A stretch of 51,525 nt of DNA from Prochlorococcus sp. AG-418-G23 (GTDB lineage Bacteria; Cyanobacteriota; Cyanobacteriia; PCC-6307; Cyanobiaceae): positions 1 through 51,525 of the forward strand of contig QCLY01000005.1 of the NCBI GenBank assembly GCA_003214195.1, read 5' to 3'. The notes beneath the pieces were generated by a model. It saw only the letters and a program-made list of their open reading frames with translations, did not search any database and was not told the DNA's origin. Positions within the stretch are counted from its first letter, which is position 1, and each line of letters begins with the position of its first letter. This document shows, in pieces, positions 36,949 to 45,865 of this stretch. The translations under genes were made by a program, and so were the position numbers.

Positions 36949-38346
36949 CTATGTTTTTATTACTCTTATATTAAAATTTACCAGATCTTCATTGCACGAA
37001 CTTTGATTTTTTATCCAATTAAACCTAGCCATGTCAATTTTTTCTCCAGGGACTAGAAGAGGTATCCCTGGAGGATAAGGGCAAATAATTTCTCCCGAGA
37101 TTTTATTTAATGATTGTGAGAAAGGAATGATACGAGTTTCACTTCTCCAGGCAATTCCAATCTCAATCTCAGGTTCTTGAACTAATTTAAAGGGTGACTT
37201 TAATACTTCAAGTCTTTTTGGTTTTTTTGAATTTAATAATAATTTATTCCATAACTTTACAAATAAATCAAGAAAATCTCTTTGATGCGCAAATCCCAAG
37301 CAAAAAGTGAGCGTCATCATTTCTGGTAATTCAGCAATAAGACCATTTCTATAAAAAAATTTATCAGCAGTAAAACCATCAATACCAACTTTAGAAGTAT
37401 TAAGCACTATCTTTAAGGGGTCTTGGGTTTTTATGAGAGGAATATTCTTTTGGATTAATTTTTTGTAGATATTTTTTGCTTCTAAAATTCGTTTTTGATA
37501 TTTTGATAAACTTTTTTTATCGAGCCAATCTTTTATAGACTCTTCACAAGAAGAAAGCAATAGAGAACTCGGACTAGTTGTTTGTAGCAAATTTATACTC
37601 TTGATTAAATTATGCTCATTTACTAGATTCCCTTTATACCAAAGTGCTGCAGTTTGAGTTAACCCATTGAGTGACTTATGCAATGAGTGAACAACTAAAT
37701 CAGCGTTAGATAGTAAAGCAGATTTTGGCAAATAGAGTTTTTCACAAAAAAGGAAATATGAGCCATGGGCTTCATCGACCAAAACAGGTAAATTTTTTTG
37801 ATGACAAACATCAATTAAAGGTTCTAGATCCCCTGCATATCCGTGATATGTCGGACTTACGAGAATTACCCCTGCAATTTTTTTTTCATTAAAATTTATT
37901 CGTTTAAGTACATTTTCCAACAAGGTTTTCGTTGGGGGTTTGTAATGACCTGTTTCTAATGAAAATTCTAGGTCAAAGAATATTGGAAGTATATTTTGCA
38001 TCGCGCATATCTTTATAACACTTACATGAACATTCCTAGGCATTAGAATAAATTCGCCAGGATTTGCCATTGCAATTAATGCTGATTGTATTAATCCAGA
38101 GGCCCCATTAACTCCAAAAAAACATCCTTTCGCCCTAAATCTTTCAGAGAATTCGTTTTGAGATTTGGCAATTAATCCGCTTTGTGATAATGGTGAGCCA
38201 ATTTCTGGTAGTTCCGGTAAGTCCCAATAACCAGGCGGACCTTTTAATAATTTCACTAATTTCTTTGGTAGAGCCGCACCTCTATTATGCGCAGGAAAGA
38301 AAAGTGATTTTAAAAATTTTTTAGTTAGAAAAGATGAAATTCTCAT
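36949..38346 (-). CDS. Orn/Lys/Arg decarboxylase family PLP enzyme
   Basis: A 465-residue fold-type I PLP enzyme. NGASGLIQSAL (about 80-90) would bind the cofactor phosphate, PRNVHVSV stacks on the ring, VLVDEAHGSYFLF carries Asp191 and His194, and HSLHKSLNGLTQTA carries the Schiff-base Lys224. The C-terminal domain with CPYPPGIPLLVPGE is diagnostic of this decarboxylase family. It lacks the N-terminal wing domain of inducible enterobacterial enzymes, so it resembles the short Bacillus SpeA/YaaO type. Arginine (polyamine synthesis) and lysine are both possible substrates; sequence alone does not decide. Upstream of cdsA by 9 nt. Confidence 0.88.
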   Translation of the reverse strand: MRISSFLTKKFLKSLFFPAHNRGAALPKKLVKLLKGPPGYWDLPELPEIGSPLSQSGLIAKSQNEFSERFRAKGCFFGVNGASGLIQSALIAMANPGEFILMPRNVHVSVIKICAMQNILPIFFDLEFSLETGHYKPPTKTLLENVLKRINFNEKKIAGVILVSPTYHGYAGDLEPLIDVCHQKNLPVLVDEAHGSYFLFCEKLYLPKSALLSNADLVVHSLHKSLNGLTQTAALWYKGNLVNEHNLIKSINLLQTTSPSSLLLSSCEESIKDWLDKKSLSKYQKRILEAKNIYKKLIQKNIPLIKTQDPLKIVLNTSKVGIDGFTADKFFYRNGLIAELPEMMTLTFCLGFAHQRDFLDLFVKLWNKLLLNSKKPKRLEVLKSPFKLVQEPEIEIGIAWRSETRIIPFSQSLNKISGEIICPYPPGIPLLVPGEKIDMARFNWIKNQSSCNEDLVNFNIRVIKT

Positions 38347-38410
38347 AAAGTATTATTAACGTATATAGAATGAAACAAATTATGTTCTTCTTTGATATTT
38401 TTAAATCTTA

Positions 38411-40069
38411 ATGACAAGATCTTATTCGAAATATTCAGCAAAAGGTGACTTGATTTGGTTGATTTTGAGACCATGGATTTTCATACCAAGAGTTTTATAT
38501 ATCCTTTTAACTTTTATTTTTCTTTTTTTAAGAATACTTTTTCAAGGTAACAGTAAAAATAAAAATGTACAAAAAAATCTCTCAATATATCTTTTTAATG
38601 TAATCACAGATTTAGGACCTTGTTTTATAAAATTAGGTCAGGCATTATCAACAAGACCAGATCTTGTTAGACAGGATTGGCTTACAGAACTTACAAACTT
38701 ACAGGATAATCTTCCGCCATTTGATCATAAAGTTGCTTTAAAGATTATTGAAGAGGAACTTGGAGCTCCTGCTCACGAATTATTTGACAATTTTCCAAAT
38801 ATTCCAATCGCTTCTGCAAGCTTAGGTCAAGTCTATAAAGCAAAAACAAAAAATAATACTTATTTAGCGGTGAAAGTGCAGAGACCAAATTTGTACTTTC
38901 TTATAAGAAGGGATGTCGTAATATTAAGATTTTTAGCTACTATTTTTTCTCCTTTTTTACCTCTAAATATTGGAGTTGGAATAGGAGAGATAATAGATGA
39001 ATTTGGAAAAGCTCTTTTTGATGAGATTGATTACGAACAAGAGGGTAGAAATGCTTTAAAATTTGCAAATTTATTTAAAAATAATCCAAACGTTTTTATT
39101 CCTAAATTTGAGAAACAATTTTCATCAAAAAGAATTATAACAACCTCTTGGATTGATGGAGTTAAGTTGAGAGATAGAGCTTTATTGGAGCAAAATAACT
39201 TGATACCTTCTTCTTTTATAAAGACTTGTGTGATAAGTGGTCTACAGCAATTATTTGAATATGGTTATTTTCATGCAGACCCTCATCCTGGAAATATGTT
39301 TGCTTTAAAAGGAGGGAATGCAGATTCTGGGAATTTAGCTTATGTAGATTTCGGGATGATGGATACTATTACAAATTCAGATAGAATCACCCTAATCAAG
39401 GCAATTGTTCACATAATAAATTCAGAATATTATCTTCTTGCAAAGGATTTCCAGAAATTAGGTTTTCTAACTAAAGATCAAGATCTTCAAAAACTCGTAG
39501 AACCATTAAAGGAAGTTCTAGGCGAATCTCTAGGTGCTGAAGTTGGGGATTTTAATCTTAAAAAAGTAACCGATAAATTTTCAAAATTAATGTATTCTTA
39601 TCCGTTTAGAGTGCCTAGTAGATTTGCGTTAATAATAAGAGCTGTTGTTAGTCAAGAAGGTTTAGCACTAAGACTAGACCCTGAATTTAAAATATTAAAA
39701 ATTGCATATCCTTATATAGCAAAAAAATTACTAACTGATAATTCTGAAGAAATCTTAGAAATTCTGTTAGAAATCGTTTTTGATAAAAGAGGTAGAATTC
39801 AAATAGAAAAAGTTGAAAGTCTTTTCAATATTTTATTTAAGGATTCTGAGAATATTAATTCAGACCTCATACCAGTAGCTAATGCCGGGTTGAAATTATT
39901 TGTTAGTAAAGAAGGCTCAGAGGTAAGAAAGAACTTTCTTTTAAGTCTTATTAAAGATGATAAATTAGAATTTACTGATGCGAAGAAACTCTTAGGCTTG
40001 ATTAGAGATACTTTCGGTCCCTTAAATATTGCAAAAAGTGCATTCCAAAAAATCATTTCAACAGTCTAG
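38411..40069 (+). CDS. ABC1/AarF/UbiB-family atypical kinase
   Basis: A 552-residue protein-kinase-like protein related to UbiB/ADCK (quinone metabolism) and plastid ABC1K proteins. The family KxGQ motif is FIKLGQALSTRPDL near residue 75; the Ala-rich loop SASLGQVYKA replaces the usual Gly loop; then VKVQRP (ATP Lys), HADPHPGNMF (catalytic Asp) and YVDFGMM (metal Asp). The N-terminus has a hydrophobic stretch (about 20-42). In phototrophs these proteins influence plastoquinone and tocopherol; the substrate is unproven. Divergent from the decarboxylase gene. Confidence 0.92.
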   Translation: MTRSYSKYSAKGDLIWLILRPWIFIPRVLYILLTFIFLFLRILFQGNSKNKNVQKNLSIYLFNVITDLGPCFIKLGQALSTRPDLVRQDWLTELTNLQDNLPPFDHKVALKIIEEELGAPAHELFDNFPNIPIASASLGQVYKAKTKNNTYLAVKVQRPNLYFLIRRDVVILRFLATIFSPFLPLNIGVGIGEIIDEFGKALFDEIDYEQEGRNALKFANLFKNNPNVFIPKFEKQFSSKRIITTSWIDGVKLRDRALLEQNNLIPSSFIKTCVISGLQQLFEYGYFHADPHPGNMFALKGGNADSGNLAYVDFGMMDTITNSDRITLIKAIVHIINSEYYLLAKDFQKLGFLTKDQDLQKLVEPLKEVLGESLGAEVGDFNLKKVTDKFSKLMYSYPFRVPSRFALIIRAVVSQEGLALRLDPEFKILKIAYPYIAKKLLTDNSEEILEILLEIVFDKRGRIQIEKVESLFNILFKDSENINSDLIPVANAGLKLFVSKEGSEVRKNFLLSLIKDDKLEFTDAKKLLGLIRDTFGPLNIAKSAFQKIISTV

Positions 40070-40180
40070 TTTTTGATGAATTTTTTATAAATTTAAATAT
40101 GATTTTAATTAAAATTAAATAAATTACTTATCTTTTAAAACTCAGTAAAAAAAGAATTAATATATGTCTGAAAGAATATA

Positions 40181-40675
40181 ATGAATATTTTGAAAAATCT
40201 TATTTTATTTAATAAAAAAACCAAGAAAAATAAAGGCTTTAATCACAAATTAGTGGATCACTACAAAGAAATTGCTGAGTTGGTAAAAGAAGCAAGAATT
40301 AAACAAAACCTTACAATACAAGAATTGTCAGATATTTCAAAAATTCCTTTAAAAACAATATCTTCTATTGAAGATAATAATGCAGATATCAGGCCAAAGT
40401 TTCCCTTTATAAGATCTATATTAATTAAATTAGAGGAATGCTTAGGGTTGAAAAAAAATACACTAATAGAATTAGCAAACCCAGAGAAAAGGATTATCAA
40501 AAAAGATAAACAAGATTTTTTTCTTTACAAATTCGATCTATTAAATTCTTGGCAGGGAAGTCTTTTTTATTTTTTTATATTGATTTTGACAATATTTATA
40601 TTAAAAAGATATTTTGTTATGAATATAAAAGTCATAGAAATTCAAAATATTGAAAATAAAATAATTGAAAAATAA
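40181..40675 (+). CDS. RodZ-like protein: HTH domain plus one membrane helix
   Basis: A 164-residue protein. A HTH_25-type domain lies at about residues 28-100 (VKEARIKQNLTIQELSDISK, then IPLKTISSIEDNN), matching the cytoplasmic MreB-binding domain of RodZ. A membrane helix follows at about 124-143, with only about 20 residues outside. Full-length RodZ proteins have a large periplasmic beta domain, absent here with no sign of a frameshift downstream. The first 25 residues are basic. The fit to RodZ is good but not certain; another membrane-anchored HTH protein is possible. Its stop is 14 nt from the end of malQ. Confidence 0.72.
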   Translation: MNILKNLILFNKKTKKNKGFNHKLVDHYKEIAELVKEARIKQNLTIQELSDISKIPLKTISSIEDNNADIRPKFPFIRSILIKLEECLGLKKNTLIELANPEKRIIKKDKQDFFLYKFDLLNSWQGSLFYFFILILTIFILKRYFVMNIKVIEIQNIENKIIEK

Positions 40676-40689
40676 TTTTCAACAAATTT

Positions 40690-42204
40690 CTACTTTCTAG
40701 TTCTTTCAAAATTATTTCCTAGTTCACTGAAAATTTTGATATGTTTTTCTGCTTCTTCTAAAGTTATGTTTAACTTCCATTTCCAGTTGTTTTTTGTTGT
40801 TCCAGGCTTATTTAGCCTGCTTGCGTCGTCTAAAGATAATATGTCTTGTATAGGGGCTATAAAAAGTTTGGCATTTGTGTTCATGCCAATTTCTATTAGG
40901 CTCCAAGATGGATTCTCTGAAAATTTATACTCATCTTTTATTCTTCTTTTAGAGTCGATATCTAAACATTCCCACCATGAGATGGAAGTAGCATTGTCAT
41001 GAGTTCCTGTATAAACGACCCAATTTTCTCCTTCAATATTCTTAGGTAAATACGGGTTATCTTCATTTCCATCAAAAGCAAATTGCAATATTTTCATGCC
41101 AGGTAGTTCAAAAAAATTTCTTAATCTTTCTACCTCTGGTGTTATTACTCCCAGATCCTCTGCGATAATTGGTAGATAGTAAGCACCTAAGTCTTTTTTA
41201 AGTTTATTTAATAGTGATCTACCTGGAGAATTTATCCATTTACCATTAATTGCAGATTTGGATTTGCCATTTACTCTCCAATAACCCGCTAAACCCCTGA
41301 AATGATCTAATCTCAATAAGTCCACTAGTTCAAATTGCCTTTTAAATCTTTTTCTCCACCAATCGAAATTAGTCCTCTTGTGTTTTGACCAAAAATAGGT
41401 TGGTGTTCCCCACAATTGTCCTGTTGATGAAAAATAATCTGGTGGTACGCCACTTTGAAAGATTAAATCTCCATTTTTAAAAATAGAAAATAATGATTTA
41501 TTACTCCATACGTCGGCGCTATCTCTAGAAACATAAAAGGGTAAATCTCCTATAAGCTTGACATTATTGGATTTTGCAAAATTTCTAATTGCAGTCCATT
41601 GCTCATCTAAATGCCACTGTATTAATTTTTCTTTAATTATTTCTTTACTTTTATTCTTAAGCCATGATTTTAAGAACTTGTTGTTTTTTATTTTAAATTC
41701 TTGGGGCCATTCCCACCAAGGCAACATATTAAATTCCTTTCTGATAACAGAAAATGTTGCATAATCTTCTACCCATAAATTCTTGCTAACCCATTTTTGA
41801 AAAGCAATTTTTCTCTCTTCGGATTGGCAACTCCAACCTTGCAAAAGGAGATGACCTATTTTTATTGCTAAATCTTCCGCAATATCAAAATCAAAATAAT
41901 CCCTATTCTGATTAGTTGCCCCTAATTCTTTTTTGTTAGAAATAAAAATATATTCTTTCTCGATTAAATCATCTACATCAAGAAACCATGGGTTAAGTGC
42001 AAAACTAGATGGAGAACTATATGGAGAACCTGTAGAGTCTGTGGGTGTAAGAGGTAAAAATTGCCAGTATTCAATCCCATGCCTATTAAGCATGTTTATC
42101 CATTCTTTAGCACCTTTTCCAAATGTTCCGCATACTTCTCCAGGTATACAGGTAGGATGCATAAGTATGCCTAGTGATTTTTTAGGAACTGATTGTGAAA
42201 ACAT
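40690..42204 (-). CDS. malQ: 4-alpha-glucanotransferase MalQ (disproportionating enzyme)
   Basis: GH77 enzyme that shuffles alpha-1,4-glucan segments during glycogen breakdown. 504 aa, with GILMHPTCIPGEVCGTFG at the N-terminus, FLPLTPTDSTGSPYSSPSSF, GDLPFYVSRDSADVW, LLRLDHFRGLAGYW (nucleophile Asp), PIIAEDLG (acid/base Glu) and YTGTHDNAT. The short cyanobacterial/plant DPE1 type. It converges with the RodZ-like gene and is divergent from prs. With zwf-opcA nearby it belongs to night-time carbon use. Confidence 0.97.
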   Translation of the reverse strand: MFSQSVPKKSLGILMHPTCIPGEVCGTFGKGAKEWINMLNRHGIEYWQFLPLTPTDSTGSPYSSPSSFALNPWFLDVDDLIEKEYIFISNKKELGATNQNRDYFDFDIAEDLAIKIGHLLLQGWSCQSEERKIAFQKWVSKNLWVEDYATFSVIRKEFNMLPWWEWPQEFKIKNNKFLKSWLKNKSKEIIKEKLIQWHLDEQWTAIRNFAKSNNVKLIGDLPFYVSRDSADVWSNKSLFSIFKNGDLIFQSGVPPDYFSSTGQLWGTPTYFWSKHKRTNFDWWRKRFKRQFELVDLLRLDHFRGLAGYWRVNGKSKSAINGKWINSPGRSLLNKLKKDLGAYYLPIIAEDLGVITPEVERLRNFFELPGMKILQFAFDGNEDNPYLPKNIEGENWVVYTGTHDNATSISWWECLDIDSKRRIKDEYKFSENPSWSLIEIGMNTNAKLFIAPIQDILSLDDASRLNKPGTTKNNWKWKLNITLEEAEKHIKIFSELGNNFERTRK

Positions 42205-42396
42205 TTTTTTGCATTATCTTTAATTCTTTTAAATTAAAAAATATTAATAATTTTACGATAATTAAATTTTTTTTAATTGACAAATATGATCCATTTGGTT
42301 TCGAAAATTTTAAAATACATTTTTCATTTTTAATAGATTCTAATTCATATTTGGCGAAAAATATTTGACTTTTGAAAACATCTAGTTACTATCTTT

Positions 42397-42409
42397 TGCG
42401 AAATTCGCA
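42397..42409. promoter_or_regulatory. Dyad upstream of prs, possible operator
   Basis: TGCGAA-A-TTCGCA is a perfect 13-bp inverted repeat, 42 nt before the prs start, in the 247-nt gap between malQ and prs. A similar sequence, TTGCAAATTTCGTG (42441-42454), agrees with TTGCGAAATTCGCA at 10 of 14 positions and covers the GTG start. I know no cyanobacterial regulator with this site. The rest of the gap (42205-42396) is AT-rich with no clear gene. Confidence 0.35.
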
Positions 42410-42451
42410 TAAACGACTACGATAAGAGTATAGTTTTACATTGCAAATTTC

Positions 42452-43447
42452 GTGACAAGTTTTATCACGGCTGTGCAGAATAAAGAATCAAATATTAATC
42501 TAACTAAAAGTAGATTAAGACTTGTAAGTGGAACAACCAATCCCAAACTAGCCGAAGAAATTGCTTCATACTTAGGGATAGATAATGTACCTTTAGTATC
42601 GAAAAGATTTGCTGATGGTGAACTTTATGTACAGATTCAGCAATCTATTAGAGGTTGTGATGTATTTCTAATACAACCTACATGCGCTCCAGTAAACGAT
42701 AGTTTAATGGAGCTTATGATTATGGTTGATGCTTGTAAAAGGGCATCTGCCAGACAAATAACAGCGGTAATACCTTACTTTGGATACGCAAGAGCAGATA
42801 GAAAGACTTCAGGGAGAGAGTCCATTACGGCAAAACTCACAGCTAATTTACTTGAGAAATCAGGAGTTGATAGAGTTCTTGCTATGGATCTACATTCCGC
42901 TCAAATACAAGGTTATTTTGATATACCATGTGATCATATTTACGGTTCACCGGTATTAATTGATTATTTAGATTCACTAAATTTAGAGGAAGTTGTAGTT
43001 GTTTCTCCTGATGTAGGAGGAGTCGCGAGGGCAAGAGCATTCGCCAAATTAATGAAAGATGCTCCTTTGGCAATTATTGATAAAAGAAGATCAGCTCATA
43101 ATATTGCCGAAAGCCTAACAGTTATCGGTGAAGTTAAAGGTAAAACGGCAATTCTTATAGACGATATGATTGATACCGGCGGAACGATTTGTTCTGGAGC
43201 TAATTTATTAAAAAAGGAAGGAGCTAACAGGATATTTGCCTGTGCATCACATGCAGTATTTTCTCCACCTTCTCATGAAAGATTAAGTACTAAAGATTTA
43301 TTTGAACAAGTTATTGTAACTAACAGCATACCAGTTATTCCCAAAGATAACTTCCCACAGTTAAAAGTACTTTCTGTGGCAAATATGCTTGGTGAAGCTA
43401 TTTGGAGAATCCACGAAGAAAGTTCTGTTAGCTCTATGTTTAGATAA
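42452..43447 (+). CDS. prs: Ribose-phosphate pyrophosphokinase (PRPP synthetase)
   Basis: Makes PRPP from ribose 5-phosphate and ATP for nucleotides, His and Trp. 331 aa. Family signatures: RLVSGTTNPKLAEEIA, RFADGELYVQIQQSIRG, the DACKRASARQITAVIPYFGY segment, ARADRKTSGRESI, DLHSAQIQGYFDIP, VVSPDVGGVARARAFA and the PRPP loop LIDDMIDTGGTIC. The start GTG at 42452 gives a ~20-residue N-terminal extension before the conserved domain; a second in-frame GTG at 42473 is possible. Confidence 0.97.
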   Translation: MTSFITAVQNKESNINLTKSRLRLVSGTTNPKLAEEIASYLGIDNVPLVSKRFADGELYVQIQQSIRGCDVFLIQPTCAPVNDSLMELMIMVDACKRASARQITAVIPYFGYARADRKTSGRESITAKLTANLLEKSGVDRVLAMDLHSAQIQGYFDIPCDHIYGSPVLIDYLDSLNLEEVVVVSPDVGGVARARAFAKLMKDAPLAIIDKRRSAHNIAESLTVIGEVKGKTAILIDDMIDTGGTICSGANLLKKEGANRIFACASHAVFSPPSHERLSTKDLFEQVIVTNSIPVIPKDNFPQLKVLSVANMLGEAIWRIHEESSVSSMFR

Positions 43448-43456
43448 TTAGTGATA

Positions 43457-43897
43457 TTATTTTTTATTTGATTCTTGAATTCTTTTTACCGAATTTTTAA
43501 ATTCTTCTTCCATTGCTTTGGGTACGTTGTTAGGGCAATAATTAAGAGCTCCACCTACTAATTGAAACATGATGTTATTTTGCAATGCTCTTGGTTCAAT
43601 TTTTTGTTGTTTCTTCTTACCCTCCTTAATGTAACCGCCGTGTTTTTGTTGCATTACAGTAGAGAATAAATTTGTCGCGACAACTAAAGATTTTTCAAAA
43701 TCAGCATCAGTACCTTTAGCGCTTGTACTGCATAAGTAGGTAATTCCCATACTCCTATAGAGATCAAGGTCTTTATCATTAGCAGGGATTATTTTGTTTT
43801 TTGCTTTGGCTTCACTTAACTTAGGATTAATATGAAAAAGAACAGTTAAAAAAATAAGTGAAATGGATAGTCTTTTAAATAAATGGGAGTGATACAT
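43457..43897 (-). CDS. Small exported protein of unknown function
   Basis: A 146-residue protein with an N-terminal hydrophobic signal (about 9-25, SISLIFLTVLFHINP, then LSEA), so probably periplasmic or lumenal. The mature part is basic and helical with two Cys (YLCSTS near residue 56 and NYCPNN near 124) that could form a disulfide. Motifs LDLYRSMGITYLC and FQLVGGALNYCP look conserved in type. It converges with prs (9-nt gap). I do not recognise an enzyme motif; similar cyanobacterial proteins have, as I recall, carried a cAMP phosphodiesterase label with no catalytic residues to support it. Confidence 0.78.
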   Translation of the reverse strand: MYHSHLFKRLSISLIFLTVLFHINPKLSEAKAKNKIIPANDKDLDLYRSMGITYLCSTSAKGTDADFEKSLVVATNLFSTVMQQKHGGYIKEGKKKQQKIEPRALQNNIMFQLVGGALNYCPNNVPKAMEEEFKNSVKRIQESNKK

Positions 43898-43970
43898 ATT
43901 AATTTAGACTTTTTGATAATTAATATTTAAGATAACATTTTTATTTTTGAACTAAATTCACAAATAAAAT

Positions 43971-44513
43971 TTATGTAATATTTTTAATTTCATGATGATT
44001 CTCTACAATTTTAAGTTCATTTTTATTCCATGAATATATAACCCTAAATCTGTAATTATCCCCTTCAATAAGTCTTGTATGTTCAAGAATATACCAGTCT
44101 TCATATGAAGATTCGAAAATCATTTCATGTTCATCTACCTGCTTAATATTTGATATCCCATCCATATCACTTAAATAAAAGTTTTGTCTAATTAGTTGAT
44201 GTCCTCTTAGGAAAGCTTGCATTTCGCCTTTTTCTTTGTAGTTGGAATTTTCGTTAAAGAAATTGTATTTTTTTTCTGGATACCAAGAGAATTTGTAATG
44301 TGTTTCCCATGGGTTTTTACTCTCAAGTGACTCTATGTTCAAATTCATGCATAAATTGTAAGTTTTCCCCCCTTCATTAAGAAAGTATGTTCTATTAGAT
44401 TTCCAAAGTCCTATATTTCTTGAAAACCATCTTTTTAAATTACTATTTAAACTAATATCTGGAGAATTATTTTCTCCAAAATTTAGGTTTTCCTTTTGAT
44501 TAATGGCAACCAT
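43971..44513 (-). CDS. Possible lipocalin-fold protein, distantly CpeS/CpcS-like
   Basis: A 180-residue soluble protein with no signal peptide or membrane span. After a disordered start, LKRWFSRNIGLWKSNRTYFL (about 25-44) resembles the opening of CpeS/CpcS chromophore lyases (helix, GxWxSxRT, first strand). It is followed by many beta strands and a final RFRVIYSWNKNELKIVENHH. Lipocalin-like barrels of this kind bind bilins in phycobiliprotein assembly. The resemblance is weak and the key lyase residues cannot be placed, so the function is open. Divergent from sasA across a 107-nt gap. Confidence 0.6.
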   Translation of the reverse strand: MVAINQKENLNFGENNSPDISLNSNLKRWFSRNIGLWKSNRTYFLNEGGKTYNLCMNLNIESLESKNPWETHYKFSWYPEKKYNFFNENSNYKEKGEMQAFLRGHQLIRQNFYLSDMDGISNIKQVDEHEMIFESSYEDWYILEHTRLIEGDNYRFRVIYSWNKNELKIVENHHEIKNIT

Positions 44514-44620
44514 ATATAAACTAAATCTTATTTATTTCATAGCTTATCTGTAGAATAAAAAAAAATATCTTAATGTGTTTATAAGGAATAACAGCTTTTC
44601 AACACTTCAGGGAAAATCAT

Positions 44621-45739
44621 TTGAATGATAAAAAAGAGCTAAAATTAATACTCGTTGCAGCTAGAAATCATCTATCTAGTAGTGATATTAAGTCCCTTGT
44701 TGCTTATTTAGAATCAGATGATTGCGAATTTGAGATATCTCTTCAGATCTCTGAACCAACAGAGCAGCCTGAGTTACTTGAATTACACAGGTTAGTTGCC
44801 ATTCCTGCTCTCATAAAGGTTTCCCCAGCTCCAAAGCAAATATTTGCGGGAAGTAATATTTTTACTCAATTGCAAAAATGGTTGCCAAGGTGGTCACAGG
44901 AAGGCCTAACAAAAAATCTAGGGATTAACTTGCAACCATCCAAACTTGACTCAATAAGAACTCAAAAAGAATTTCTTCTCGAAGATGAACTTCTCGTTTT
45001 AAGACAAGAAAATGAGACATTAACAAAAAGAATAGAGTCACAGGAAAGATTATTAAGAATGGTCGCGCATGAATTAAGAACTCCATTAACAGCAGCAACT
45101 TTGGCTGTTCAAAGTCAAAAACTTGGCCAAATAGATATTTCAAAATTACAAGAGGTTATTAAAAGACGTTTAGAAGAAATTGAACTTCTATCTCAGGATC
45201 TTTTAGAGGTGGGAACAACTAAATGGGAAGCGTTATTTAATCCTCAAAAAATTGACTTGGGTAATATTAGTGCTGAAGTAATACTCGAATTAGAAAAATT
45301 CTGGAGATTAAGGAATGTTGAAATTGATACTGATATTCCATCTGATTTGCCAAGTGTATTTGCAGATCAAAGAAGAATGAGGCAAGTATTTTTGAATTTA
45401 ATAGAAAATGCTATTAAATTTTCTAGCGACTCTGGATCTATAAAAATTACAATGATTCATAAGACCAATCAATGGGTAGAAATTACAGTTTGTGACAAAG
45501 GTGTTGGCATTCCTATGAGTGAACAAAAAAGAATTTTTCTTGATAGAGTTAGACTCCCACAGACTTCTGAAGGTACATCAGGATTTGGCATAGGATTATC
45601 TGTATGCAGGAGAATTGTACAAGTCCATGGGGGAAGAATATGGGTCGTATCTGAGATTGGGAAGGGTTCTTGTTTCCATTTTACTGTTCCTGTGTGGCAA
45701 GGACAAAACAAAGAGCAACAATACTTGACGAAAGGCTAG
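44621..45739 (+). CDS. sasA: Clock output histidine kinase SasA
   Basis: Sensor kinase that reads the Kai timer and phosphorylates RpaA. 372 aa. The N-terminal thioredoxin-like KaiB-homologous domain (about 7-97: [40 protein letters not shown]) binds KaiC; a coiled coil follows (about 118-142), then the H box [10 protein letters not shown] with His150, the N box [17 protein letters not shown] (G1) and GFGIGLSVC (G2). No membrane span. The start is TTG at 44621. Prochlorococcus has kaiB and kaiC but no kaiA, so SasA here would read an hourglass-type timer. Confidence 0.96.
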   Translation: MNDKKELKLILVAARNHLSSSDIKSLVAYLESDDCEFEISLQISEPTEQPELLELHRLVAIPALIKVSPAPKQIFAGSNIFTQLQKWLPRWSQEGLTKNLGINLQPSKLDSIRTQKEFLLEDELLVLRQENETLTKRIESQERLLRMVAHELRTPLTAATLAVQSQKLGQIDISKLQEVIKRRLEEIELLSQDLLEVGTTKWEALFNPQKIDLGNISAEVILELEKFWRLRNVEIDTDIPSDLPSVFADQRRMRQVFLNLIENAIKFSSDSGSIKITMIHKTNQWVEITVCDKGVGIPMSEQKRIFLDRVRLPQTSEGTSGFGIGLSVCRRIVQVHGGRIWVVSEIGKGSCFHFTVPVWQGQNKEQQYLTKG

Positions 45740-45781
45740 CCTTACTCTTAATTTTTTAATAAGCTATTATGGTTATTTCCT

Positions 45782-45854
45782 GGCCCCATCGTCTAGAGGC
45801 CTAGGACACCTCCCTTTCACGGAGGCGACAGGGGTTCGAATCCCCTTGGGGCTA
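45782..45854 (+). tRNA. tRNA-Glu (anticodon UUC)
   Basis: A complete 73-nt cloverleaf: acceptor GGCCCCA/TGGGGCT (the first pair is a G-U wobble) with discriminator A, T8, a D arm, anticodon arm CCTCC-CTTTCAC-GGAGG reading TTC, and T arm AGGGG-TTCGAAT-CCCCT. CCA is not encoded. In cyanobacteria the charged product feeds both translation and, through glutamyl-tRNA reductase, chlorophyll and heme synthesis. It lies 42 nt after sasA. Confidence 0.97.
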
Positions 45855-45865
45855 TTTTTAAAATT

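Noticed and set aside
40102-40115. 14-nt palindrome ATTTTAATTAAAAT
   Set aside because: All A/T in a very AT-rich gap; such palindromes are expected by chance.
45732-45743. AAGGCTAGCCTT palindrome at the end of sasA
   Set aside because: As a hairpin it has only 4 bp with a 4-nt loop. Although T-rich sequence follows, the stem is too short for a confident terminator.
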